The position numbers and the translations under genes were made by a program. Positions 15,823 to 23,854 of a DNA stretch of 64,000 nt are shown piece by piece. Numbering within the stretch: the first letter of the stretch is position 1; the number at the start of each line of letters is the position of its first letter. Origin of the DNA: Ruminococcus sp. CAG:488 (GTDB taxonomy: Bacteria > Bacillota > Clostridia > Oscillospirales > Acutalibacteraceae); NCBI GenBank assembly GCA_000434055.1, contig HF999641.1, positions 70,680-134,679 on the forward strand, written 5' to 3'. The notes below the pieces were generated by a model that saw only the letters and a list, made by a program, of their open reading frames with translations, was not told the DNA's origin and made no database searches.

Positions 15823-16647
15823 ATGAAGTTTATCAGAATCCTGGTCTTAATAGTATTTGTTCTTGTCGTAGGCGCATGGTCAGTCAACGTTGTTCTCGAT
15901 AAAACCATCAGGGATCACACTCCCCCCGTTATAACATCGGACCGTGATTTGCTTGAGCTTTCCGTCAAAGACGACAAAAGCAAGCTGGTCTCGGGCTTAA
16001 AGGCAACCGACGACCGTGACGGCGACCTTACTTCCGAAATTCTTGTCGGCTCTCATTCAAAGTTCATTTCCGAAGGCGTGTGCGACATAACTTATCTCGT
16101 TTTCGATTCGAGCAACAATGTGGGCAAATATACACGACGGGTAAAATATACGGATTATACCGAGCCTGTATTCACACTTAAGGAACCCCTTATGTTCAAT
16201 TCCGGCGACACGGTTTCCATGTTCTCAAAAATCAGCCTGACCGATTGTCTTGACGGCGACATTTCCTCAAAGGTCAAGATCGTTGTTAATGACGTTGACA
16301 ATTCCAAGCTCGGCACATACTATGTTACGTTTGAAGCCTCCAACAGCTATGCCGATGTTGTTAACCGAAAGCTTCCGGTCAACATTGTTAACGACACTAT
16401 TGACTCTCCCCTCATTGAGCTTACGGATTACCTTATATATATCAATGTCAACGACACCGTCGAGCCTCGCAAATTCATTAAATCCGTCACAGATAAATAT
16501 GACGAAAAAACGGATATAAGCAAGGTTTCGATAACCTCAACAGTTGACACAACAACTGCAGGTGTAAATCAGATCAAATATGAATACACCGATTCAAAGG
16601 GACTGACAGGCCATTCATTCCTTATAGTTATTGTCAGAGAGGGATAA
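15823..16647 (+). CDS. Membrane-anchored protein with bacterial Ig-like (DUF5011-type) domains
   Basis: A 274-residue protein with an N-terminal membrane anchor (about 4-24) and an extracytoplasmic part containing repeated beta-sandwich signatures: TPPVITSD followed by ATDDRDGDLTSEI, then LTDCLDGDISSKVKI, and a third weaker one. The DxxDGD(L/I) motif is typical of DUF5011/HYR-like surface domains, often calcium-associated. It is the first gene of the exopolysaccharide locus, five bases before the first kinase start. A role in anchoring or organising the polymer at the surface is inferred; no enzymatic motif is visible. Confidence 0.75.
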   Translation: MKFIRILVLIVFVLVVGAWSVNVVLDKTIRDHTPPVITSDRDLLELSVKDDKSKLVSGLKATDDRDGDLTSEILVGSHSKFISEGVCDITYLVFDSSNNVGKYTRRVKYTDYTEPVFTLKEPLMFNSGDTVSMFSKISLTDCLDGDISSKVKIVVNDVDNSKLGTYYVTFEASNSYADVVNRKLPVNIVNDTIDSPLIELTDYLIYINVNDTVEPRKFIKSVTDKYDEKTDISKVSITSTVDTTTAGVNQIKYEYTDSKGLTGHSFLIVIVREG

Positions 16648-16651
16648 CATT

Positions 16652-18100
16652 ATGAAAGAAACCACGACGACTAAATCGAATCAGATGAATATATTCATAG
16701 TCCTCAGAGATGTTTGGCACAATGCCCTGTTTATTCTGATGGCTGCGATTATCGGATTCTCCGCCGTGACCATTTACGGCAGATATGTCCGTGTTCCCGA
16801 GTATACGTCATCCTCTACTCTTGTTGTTGCTGCAAAGAGCACAACCTATGCCAATGCCTATGCGGCGCTTTCGACTGCATCCTCAATGGCAGGCGTTCTC
16901 AAGGAGGTCTTTGAGAGCGATATACTCATGCAAAAGGTCGAGGAGAGCGAGGGTAATCTGCCCGCCGGGATCTCCGTTTCGGCAAATGTTATTTCCGGAA
17001 CGAACCTTCTTGTGCTTGAGGTCACGGCCAACGACCCGAAAACCGCCTATGTTGTCAGCAATTCAATACTGAAAAATTACAACGGAATTTCCGATTATCT
17101 TTTCTCAAATGCCGTTCTTGAAACGGTCTCGGAGCCGCAGATTCCGACAGTTGAATCCAATTCGTTTAACATGAAAATGTATCGGCTCATTGCCGCTATT
17201 GCAATGGCTGCGCTCTATGTTATCGCCGTTGTTACCTCCTGTATTACAAGAAAAACCTTCAAAACCGTTTACAGCGCACAGGAGGAGCTGGACGGAGATT
17301 GCTTCGGCGTCATCAGTCACGAGAAAAAATTACAAACCTTCAGATCTTTTATTCGCAAGCCTCGTAAATCTGTTTTGATAAATTCCCCGACATGCAGCTT
17401 TTCTTTTGAAGAAAGCAACAGAAAATTTGCTGAAAACCTCAGGTTTAAAATGGATCAGAACGGATATAAGCGTGTGCTTGTAACAAGCGTTGCAGAAAAC
17501 GAGGGCAAATCAACAGTTTCCACCAACCTCGCCATTGCCCTGAGCAGTATGGGCAAAAGGGTTCTGCTTGTCGATGTCGATTTCAGGAAGCCCGCGCTTT
17601 ATAAAATCACCGAGAGGGAAAAGAAGTCAATTCCCGACCTTATTTCGTACATCGACGGACAGTCGGATTTTGATGATATCATCCGCAAGTTTTCAAGAAC
17701 GGGCGTTGATATGATAATGAACTTCGGTTCAAAGAAAGAGTCAACCGTATATATTCATTCAGTAAGGCTTCAGGAGCTTCTTGATTACGCCGATAAGAAA
17801 TATGACTATATTGTTCTTGACTCATCCCCAATAATCGTAGGAACCGACGTTCAGCTTGTTTCGGATATCGTTGACTGCTCGCTGATAGTTGTCCGTCACG
17901 ATTATGTCCGCCTTTCCGACATCAACACCGCCATTGAAGATATTAAGGAAGGCAACGCAAAATATTTAGGTTATGTTCTCAATGATTATCGTGAATTTAA
18001 TATGCATGTAGCCGGCGACAGCATTTACGGCTACAGCCATTACGAAAACTACGAATACGGCAAAACAGCCGAAAACAACTACATTGAGGAGCGAAAATGA
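16652..18100 (+). CDS. Polysaccharide co-polymerase fused to BY-type tyrosine kinase (copy 1)
   Basis: A 482-residue Wzc-like fusion. A Wzz domain lies between two membrane segments (about 25-43 and 178-198), then a cytoplasmic tyrosine kinase with Walker A AENEGKST (281-288), Walker A' VLLVDVD (304-310) and Walker B YIVLDSSP. The tail carries a tyrosine cluster (YGYSHYENYEYG) for autophosphorylation. Such proteins set chain length and coordinate Wzy polymerisation with export. The ATG at 16652 is preceded by AGAGGGAT. It overlaps the second copy by four bases. In many Firmicutes the two halves are separate CpsC/CpsD proteins; here they are fused. Confidence 0.9.
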   Translation: MKETTTTKSNQMNIFIVLRDVWHNALFILMAAIIGFSAVTIYGRYVRVPEYTSSSTLVVAAKSTTYANAYAALSTASSMAGVLKEVFESDILMQKVEESEGNLPAGISVSANVISGTNLLVLEVTANDPKTAYVVSNSILKNYNGISDYLFSNAVLETVSEPQIPTVESNSFNMKMYRLIAAIAMAALYVIAVVTSCITRKTFKTVYSAQEELDGDCFGVISHEKKLQTFRSFIRKPRKSVLINSPTCSFSFEESNRKFAENLRFKMDQNGYKRVLVTSVAENEGKSTVSTNLAIALSSMGKRVLLVDVDFRKPALYKITEREKKSIPDLISYIDGQSDFDDIIRKFSRTGVDMIMNFGSKKESTVYIHSVRLQELLDYADKKYDYIVLDSSPIIVGTDVQLVSDIVDCSLIVVRHDYVRLSDINTAIEDIKEGNAKYLGYVLNDYREFNMHVAGDSIYGYSHYENYEYGKTAENNYIEERK

Positions 18101-19659
18101 GTAATATGAATTCAAACAGATATAATGATGACGTCCTTGACCTTCATGTTCTGCTGAGGGATGTTCTGAAAATATTCAAAAGAGCGTGGTGGATCTGCGT
18201 TTCGGCATTCGTTGCCGTTTCCGTAATCTTCTGCGCCTATCAGAAATATACATATGTTCCCACCTATGAATCCAAGGCATCTTTCACTGTCAATACGACA
18301 ACCTCATATGCCGAAATAGCCGCTTCATACGGCTTCTACTATGATTCCGCCAACGCCGAGCAGATGGCAAAGGTTCTTCCCTATATTCTTAAAAGCTCCG
18401 TTTTCAATGAGATTCTGAAGGAAGAGCTCGGTGAAGAAAGAATAAACGGAACAATTTCGCTTAATGCAATCAAAAATTCAAATCTTTTCTCAATTTCTGT
18501 TGTCAGTCAAAATCCCAATGATGCCAAGGCAATTCTCGATGCCGTTGTCAAACGTCTTCCCGACGTTTCGAGATACGTTATCGGCGAAACAAAGCTGAAT
18601 ATCGTTCAACCCAGCTCCGTTCCGACGCAGCCGAACAACAGAATCAGCTATTTGAAATCCGTTATTATCTGCTTTGCAATAACCTTTATCGCAAGCTTGT
18701 TGATTATAATAATTTTTGCTCTGTTCAGAAAAACAATTCAGACAGAACAGGATTTCAACGATAAGTTAAATATGAACTGCATGGGCATTATTCCTTACAT
18801 AAAGGTCGGAAAAAAAAGAGGTTCACACCCTATCTATGCCGATGAGAGCACAGAAAACGGCAAGAGATATTCCGAAAGCATGAAGGCTCTTTCGCTCAAG
18901 GTAGTTCGCTCAATGCAAAAGACGGACACCAAGGTGCTTATGGTCACTGCCGCACTTGCAAACGAAGGAAAAAGCTCAGTTGCCATCAATTTGGCTCGCT
19001 ATATCAAGGCGGGTAACCCAAACAAAAAGGTTGCTCTTATTGACCTCGATCTCAGAAAGCTTTCAGTCAGCAGAGAACTTGAGAATAAGAAAAACTATTG
19101 TTCGCTCAGCAAGCTCCTCGGTGAGACGAGAACTGTTAAAAAACGCTTCATCGACAATAAAGTTCTTCGTGTTCAGTCCGAGAGCTGTGATAAAAAAATC
19201 AAAAGACTATTTAATGAAAATCCAAAAGACTTCGTTGTTTTCGGCAGCGACGCTCCAAGCAAAAGTCCGGAGAAAAAACTCAATGACGAAAAAATGTATG
19301 ATTTCATGAAGGAGCTCAGAGCAATTGCCGATTATGTAATCATTGATTCGCCGCCTTGCGCAATAACAACGGATCCCCTTTTGATTTCCGAATACAGTGA
19401 CGGAATCCTCTTCGTTATCCGTCAGGATTCGACCCACAGATGGACGATTCTTGATTGCATAAACAATATTTCAACCCGAGGCTGCAATATTATCGGCGGA
19501 GTTCTCAATGCCGCCAAGGAAAGCATACTTGACCCCGGATACAGCTACGGCTATTACGGCTACGGACGCTACGGCAAGTACGGCAAATACGGTTATCGCA
19601 GCTACGGCGGATACGGTTACGGCAAATACGATTACGATGAAGCAACCGAAAAAAAATAA
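18097..19659 (+). CDS. Polysaccharide co-polymerase/BY-kinase (copy 2) with long Tyr-Gly tail
   Basis: A 520-residue protein with the same plan: membrane segments at about 31-48 and 187-210, Walker A LANEGKSS (287-294), Walker A' VALIDLDLRKL, Walker B YVIIDSPP. The last 40 residues (481-520) are a low-complexity tail with 14 tyrosines, mostly as Gly-Tyr and Lys-Tyr units, far denser than the usual cluster. Start overlaps copy 1 (ATGA) with GAGGAG upstream. Two consecutive fusions may form a heteromer or serve two export modes. No cognate phosphatase (CpsB/YwqE or low-molecular-weight type) is seen in the window. Confidence 0.9.
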   Translation: MSNMNSNRYNDDVLDLHVLLRDVLKIFKRAWWICVSAFVAVSVIFCAYQKYTYVPTYESKASFTVNTTTSYAEIAASYGFYYDSANAEQMAKVLPYILKSSVFNEILKEELGEERINGTISLNAIKNSNLFSISVVSQNPNDAKAILDAVVKRLPDVSRYVIGETKLNIVQPSSVPTQPNNRISYLKSVIICFAITFIASLLIIIIFALFRKTIQTEQDFNDKLNMNCMGIIPYIKVGKKRGSHPIYADESTENGKRYSESMKALSLKVVRSMQKTDTKVLMVTAALANEGKSSVAINLARYIKAGNPNKKVALIDLDLRKLSVSRELENKKNYCSLSKLLGETRTVKKRFIDNKVLRVQSESCDKKIKRLFNENPKDFVVFGSDAPSKSPEKKLNDEKMYDFMKELRAIADYVIIDSPPCAITTDPLLISEYSDGILFVIRQDSTHRWTILDCINNISTRGCNIIGGVLNAAKESILDPGYSYGYYGYGRYGKYGKYGYRSYGGYGYGKYDYDEATEKK

Positions 19660-19689
19660 TTATCAAGCATTAAGTCAAGGAGCATGATT

Positions 19690-19974
19690 ATGAGAGTAAA
19701 GGATCAGCTTGTTCTGCGCGAAATAGCGGGACAGTATATCATTGTTCCCATAATGGAACGTGTTAAGGAAGTGCCGTCTATGGTTTATATTTCCTCCTCC
19801 GCCGCATATCTCTGGCAGCATATGGAAGGCAGGGAATTCACTCTTGACGAGCTTGTTGACCTCATCATTTCAAAATACAAAAACGTCACCCGAGAAAAGG
19901 CGCAGGAGGATATAATCACTTTCCTGCAAATTCTCGCAAGAAATAATATATTGGATATGAGTGATGACGCATGA
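19690..19974 (+). CDS. PqqD-like RiPP recognition protein
   Basis: A 94-residue PqqD-family protein (winged-helix RRE fold): REIAGQYIIVPI, MVYISSSAAYLWQHMEG, LVDLIISKYKNVTREKAQEDIITFLQ-type helices. PqqD-like proteins bind the leader of a ribosomal precursor peptide and present it to a radical SAM enzyme. The ATG at 19690 has AAGGAG at seven bases; the ATG six bases earlier is too close. It overlaps the radical SAM gene by four bases. The block from here to 25052 interrupts the run of polysaccharide genes. Confidence 0.85.
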   Translation: MRVKDQLVLREIAGQYIIVPIMERVKEVPSMVYISSSAAYLWQHMEGREFTLDELVDLIISKYKNVTREKAQEDIITFLQILARNNILDMSDDA

Positions 19975-21032
19975 ATGAAAGCACAAGCCTTCCGATTGCG
20001 GCAGCTCCGTTTGAAATGCTCATTGACGCAAGAAAAAATGCTGTTCCGCTGTTTGCTTCCTTTGAGTTAACGCCGAGATGCAACTTTAATTGCAAAATGT
20101 GCTACGTGCATATCAAGGACAGCGAAATCGAATCTCACGGAAAAGAGCTCGGCGCGGAGCAATGGATAGAACTCGGACGTCAGGCAATGCAATCGGGAAC
20201 ACTGTTCCTTTGCATAACGGGCGGTGAGCCGACGAGACATCCCGATTTTTGCAAAATATATTACGAGCTTTCGCGTATGGGCTTCATAATAACCCTGCAA
20301 AGCAACCTATACCACCTCAGCGATGAATGTATTGAGCTTTTCAAGAAATCGCCGCCGAAGTGCATAAAATTTACAATCTACGGTACGAGCGACGCCACAT
20401 ACCAAAGGTTATGCGGAACAGACAACGGATTTACTGAGGTTGCAAAAAACATTAAGCTTATAAAGTCTCTCGGAATTTCGCTTGAGGCCGTTACGACCGT
20501 CACAAGAGATAATGTTGACGATTTGCCCGAAATTCAAGAGCTTATGAAAAATCTCGACATTCCATGGGCCTTTTCGGCAGGTTTGCGTAAATCCGTCAGA
20601 GGCGCCGATTCCGAGGCGGAATCGCTTCGTCTGCCCGATAGCGCATACCCTCGGCTTTGTGAGGATGCAGAGTATTTGCTGAAAGAAAAAAGTTCAAAAA
20701 GTGCAGCCAAGCCCTGCGAGAAATGCAAGGAGTACCGTACGGGCTTTTGGATAAAATGGGACGGAAAAATGACCTTTTGCTCCTTTCTTGATGAACCTGA
20801 CATAAACGCCGTCTCGCTCGGAATTGCCGAAGCGTGGAAGCGCCTTGTGGACTTTGAAGAAAAGCTCCAATGGCCGGAGGAATGTCAAAAGTGTAAATGG
20901 ACAAAGGCTTGTCCCAGATGTGCCGCAACGCTTGCAACAGAGAGCGGCACAGTTTATAAAGTTAACAAAGATTATTGCCGATATATCGACAAAATCTTTA
21001 ATAATACGATTGGAGGAATAAAACATGGATGA
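19971..21032 (+). CDS. Radical SAM/SPASM peptide maturase
   Basis: A 353-residue enzyme. The SAM cluster motif is CNFNCKMC (Cys36, 40, 43), with ITGGEP at 81-86. The C-terminal SPASM region shows Gx4C (WDGKMTFC), then CQKC, TKACPRC and a late cysteine near 335, enough to bind auxiliary iron-sulfur clusters. SPASM enzymes coupled to a PqqD domain usually install thioether, ether or carbon-carbon links in a ribosomal peptide. It is coupled to PqqD (4-base overlap) and to the candidate precursor (8-base overlap). The exact chemistry cannot be predicted from sequence. Confidence 0.9.
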   Translation: MNESTSLPIAAAPFEMLIDARKNAVPLFASFELTPRCNFNCKMCYVHIKDSEIESHGKELGAEQWIELGRQAMQSGTLFLCITGGEPTRHPDFCKIYYELSRMGFIITLQSNLYHLSDECIELFKKSPPKCIKFTIYGTSDATYQRLCGTDNGFTEVAKNIKLIKSLGISLEAVTTVTRDNVDDLPEIQELMKNLDIPWAFSAGLRKSVRGADSEAESLRLPDSAYPRLCEDAEYLLKEKSSKSAAKPCEKCKEYRTGFWIKWDGKMTFCSFLDEPDINAVSLGIAEAWKRLVDFEEKLQWPEECQKCKWTKACPRCAATLATESGTVYKVNKDYCRYIDKIFNNTIGGIKHG

Positions 21033-21324
21033 GTATGTACCCGTAGAAGCATATGACGTAATGCTCGGCTCGGACGGATTTTCGACAACCGGAAGCGGCG
21101 ACCCGAACCGTGCTTCCGACGCAACCGGAAGCGCAACAGCTCACTGGAACCTTGACACAGGTGTTACCGGTAAAGGCTGGGATCTTCTGTACTACGATTT
21201 TGCAAGCGGTACGGTTAAAACCATGAATGTTTACGGTTCAAACCATGACGAGGTTGAAGCAAAGATTGTTCCCTACCTTAACATGTACGGCGGAAGCTAC
21301 GTTGCAAGCATCGGTTGTTCGTGA
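21025..21324 (+). CDS. Candidate RiPP precursor peptide (99 aa, C-terminal Cys-Ser)
   Basis: Starts inside the radical SAM gene with a strong TTGGAGGA ribosome site and ends one base into the kinase ATG, so it is locked into the block. I do not recognise the family. It is acidic and rich in Gly, Ser, Thr, Asp and Tyr, has no signal peptide or membrane segment, no repeats, and one cysteine, Cys98, before the terminal Ser99. The last stretch is MYGGSYVASIGCS. Position between a PqqD/SPASM pair and a kinase/exporter makes it the likely substrate. At 99 residues it is long for a RiPP precursor, so it might instead be a small structured protein that is modified. The end of the leader cannot be placed: no GG or other cleavage motif stands out near a typical junction. 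Confidence 0.75.
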   Translation: MDEYVPVEAYDVMLGSDGFSTTGSGDPNRASDATGSATAHWNLDTGVTGKGWDLLYYDFASGTVKTMNVYGSNHDEVEAKIVPYLNMYGGSYVASIGCS

Positions 21325-22109
21325 TGACGGGATATTCTTATCAAATAATCATTCCCGTCAGCTTTGACTACAAGGACGAATACTGGCAAAAATTTGCTTG
21401 TATCTCCCCTGTCGAATCTGTTCTGTCACTCAAATTCAAGGAGAGAACCGCCGATCGCTATGAGGTTGAGTCTCTCACAGGCGAGCTCGGCGGTAAAGCC
21501 TTTTGCGTTTCGCAATCAATTCTCTCGATAGATGATGACTTCACAAAAGGCACGATATTCGGCAGCAGCAAGGATTACAACGGAATTTACGGCTGTTCCA
21601 TGGTCGCTCTTTACGGCAATCTGATTCGCAGGAACACAATTGTTATGCACAGCAGTCTTATCGACGTCAACGGCGACGGAATTCTGTTTACCGGACCGTC
21701 GGGGACCGGCAAGACAACGCAGGCAGAGCTTTGGCAGGAACACCGCGGTGCGGAAATCGTCAACGGTGACATGGTTTTTATTCACAGGGATAGTGACGGA
21801 AGTTTCTATGCCTACGGTTCGCCGTGGCACGGTTCGTCGAAATACTGCCTGAATAAAAAACTGCCGATAAAGGCAATTATCGTTCCCGTTAAGTCAGAGA
21901 AATGCTTAATAGCCGAGATCAAGGGAATGGACATGCTGAAATGCGTTTTACCCGAGGTCATGCTGCCCGACTGGTTTGACGGATGCAAGGATTTGGGAAT
22001 AAGCACACTTGATGAGCTGCTCAAATGCACACCCGTTTATCGCCTTGAATGTACAAAGGATATACATGCGGTAAAGACAGTAGAAAAAGAGTTAGGAACA
22101 TCGAATTGA
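21324..22109 (+). CDS. HPr kinase-like P-loop kinase (RiPP-associated type)
   Basis: A 261-residue protein with an HPr-kinase-like core: VMHSSLI (His109), P-loop GPSGTGKTT (124-132), NGDMVFI (148-153) and GSPWHG (165-170). It lacks the HprK signature C-terminal part and operates outside sugar regulation in this context. In paeninodin-type lasso clusters a related kinase phosphorylates the C-terminal serine of the precursor; the candidate substrate here also ends in serine. Start is the ATG overlapping the precursor stop (TGATG); TTG and GTG starts a few codons upstream are less likely. Confidence 0.85.
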   Translation: MTGYSYQIIIPVSFDYKDEYWQKFACISPVESVLSLKFKERTADRYEVESLTGELGGKAFCVSQSILSIDDDFTKGTIFGSSKDYNGIYGCSMVALYGNLIRRNTIVMHSSLIDVNGDGILFTGPSGTGKTTQAELWQEHRGAEIVNGDMVFIHRDSDGSFYAYGSPWHGSSKYCLNKKLPIKAIIVPVKSEKCLIAEIKGMDMLKCVLPEVMLPDWFDGCKDLGISTLDELLKCTPVYRLECTKDIHAVKTVEKELGTSN

Positions 22110-23854
22110 AAAGCATTGAAAAGATCAAAAAATATTTGAATCACAATGAAATAAAGAAAATCCTTCACTCATGGAGCTGGATATTCAGCTATATTCTCCG
22201 CTACAAGGGTCAGGTTATAGCCTTCTCCCTTATCGGACTTATTTCCACCGGACTCGGTCTTTTTACATCATGGGTGCTCAAGGATCTTATCGACTCAGTA
22301 ACCGGCGAAATTTCCATGAAAATCGCACCGGTTGCCGCAGTGTATCTCGGAACAGCCATAGCAAAGATATTTATCACCGCACTTACAAACCGTGTATCGC
22401 TGAAAATACGGCTCAATGTCGGAATCAAAATCAAAAATGATGTTTATGACAAGCTCATGAACACCGAGTGGACTGCAATATCGGCTTTTCACTCCGCAGA
22501 CATAATGACAAGAACAGGCGCCGATGTCGGCATCGTTTCAAATATGGTGCTCAGCTATATCCCGAATGTTGTAACGGCACTCGTCAACTTTATCGGAGCC
22601 TTCTTTATAATACTTCACTACGACCCGCTCATGGCTCTTATTGCGCTGGCAGGCGCTCCGATAACTGTTCTGACCGCAAAATTCCGTTTCGGTAAAGCCA
22701 CGGAATTTCAGATAAAAAACCGTGAGCTTGCCGGCGAACGCCTTGCTATTGAGGAGGAAAGCTATCAAAACCTCCAAACTATTAAATCCTTCGGACTTGT
22801 CGACCTCTTTTCACAGAGATTCAGGGAATTCCAGCAAAAGGGCTACGGCGTTGCAATGGAGCAGAACCGCTATCAGAACCAAATGATGATAGTTATGAGC
22901 CTTATGGGTCAGCTTGTGACCTATTCCTGTTACGGTTTTGCACTGTACAGACTTTGGAAGGGTGACATAACATATGGAACTCTTTCGCTTTTCATGTCAA
23001 TGGCAGCTTCACTGACCGGCTCGTTCAGCTCTGTCGTTTCTCTCGTTCCCTCCTTTATCAGGGCAGGCATAAGCGCAGGCAGAGTTCTCGATGTGCTTGA
23101 GCTTCCGACCGAAAAAACTGAACTAACGGAATATGAAAAACAATTTATAGATAAAAGTAAAAACAAGAAGCTGACTCTTGTATGCAAGGATATAACCTGT
23201 GCATATAATGACGACGCTGTTGTATATAAAAATTCCTCGCTCACCGCACAGAGCGGCAAAATCACTGCACTTATCGGTGCTTCGGGCAAGGGGAAGACCT
23301 CAACACTCAGGCTTTTTCTCGGCCTTATGAAGCCGAAATCCGGCAGTATTTCCGTAACGAACGAGGACGGAGACAGGATTGAGCTAAGCGCGGCAACAAG
23401 AAAGCTTTTCAGCTATGTGCCGCAAAATAACACCGTTTTTTCGGGAACAATTGCCGAAAATCTCCGCCTTGTAAAGCCGGACGCAACCGATGAGGAACTT
23501 ATAAAGGTTCTCCGAGACGCCTGTGCATGGGAGTTTGTCAGCAAGCTCTCCGAAACGATAAATACAAAAATCACCGAACGGGGACAATGCTTCTCTGACG
23601 GACAAAATCAACGTCTTTCAATTGCAAGAGCGCTCCTCGCCGACACACCTATTCTTCTTCTTGACGAGGCAACAAGCGCACTTGACGTTGAAACGGAAGA
23701 AGAGGTTATATCAAATATACTCACATACAATCGCAACAAGATGATAATTCTCACATCGCACAAGCCGAGCGTTTTCAATCTTTCGGACAGCATTTATTCC
23801 GTGTCCGAAAACGGCATTGTGCTTTTGGACAGGAAAGATACTCATTATGAATAA
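22106..23854 (+). CDS. ABC exporter (fused membrane and ATPase domains)
   Basis: A type I exporter half-transporter: about six membrane segments between residues 30 and 310, then an ATPase domain with Walker A IGASGKGKTS, signature FSDGQNQRLS and Walker B LLLDEATSALD. No N-terminal C39 peptidase domain is present, so it would export without cutting a leader. The likely start is TTG at 22106, overlapping the kinase stop (TTGA); a distant ATG at 22049 would overlap the kinase by 60 bases. Presumably exports the modified peptide. Confidence 0.9.
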   Translation: MKSIEKIKKYLNHNEIKKILHSWSWIFSYILRYKGQVIAFSLIGLISTGLGLFTSWVLKDLIDSVTGEISMKIAPVAAVYLGTAIAKIFITALTNRVSLKIRLNVGIKIKNDVYDKLMNTEWTAISAFHSADIMTRTGADVGIVSNMVLSYIPNVVTALVNFIGAFFIILHYDPLMALIALAGAPITVLTAKFRFGKATEFQIKNRELAGERLAIEEESYQNLQTIKSFGLVDLFSQRFREFQQKGYGVAMEQNRYQNQMMIVMSLMGQLVTYSCYGFALYRLWKGDITYGTLSLFMSMAASLTGSFSSVVSLVPSFIRAGISAGRVLDVLELPTEKTELTEYEKQFIDKSKNKKLTLVCKDITCAYNDDAVVYKNSSLTAQSGKITALIGASGKGKTSTLRLFLGLMKPKSGSISVTNEDGDRIELSAATRKLFSYVPQNNTVFSGTIAENLRLVKPDATDEELIKVLRDACAWEFVSKLSETINTKITERGQCFSDGQNQRLSIARALLADTPILLLDEATSALDVETEEEVISNILTYNRNKMIILTSHKPSVFNLSDSIYSVSENGIVLLDRKDTHYE

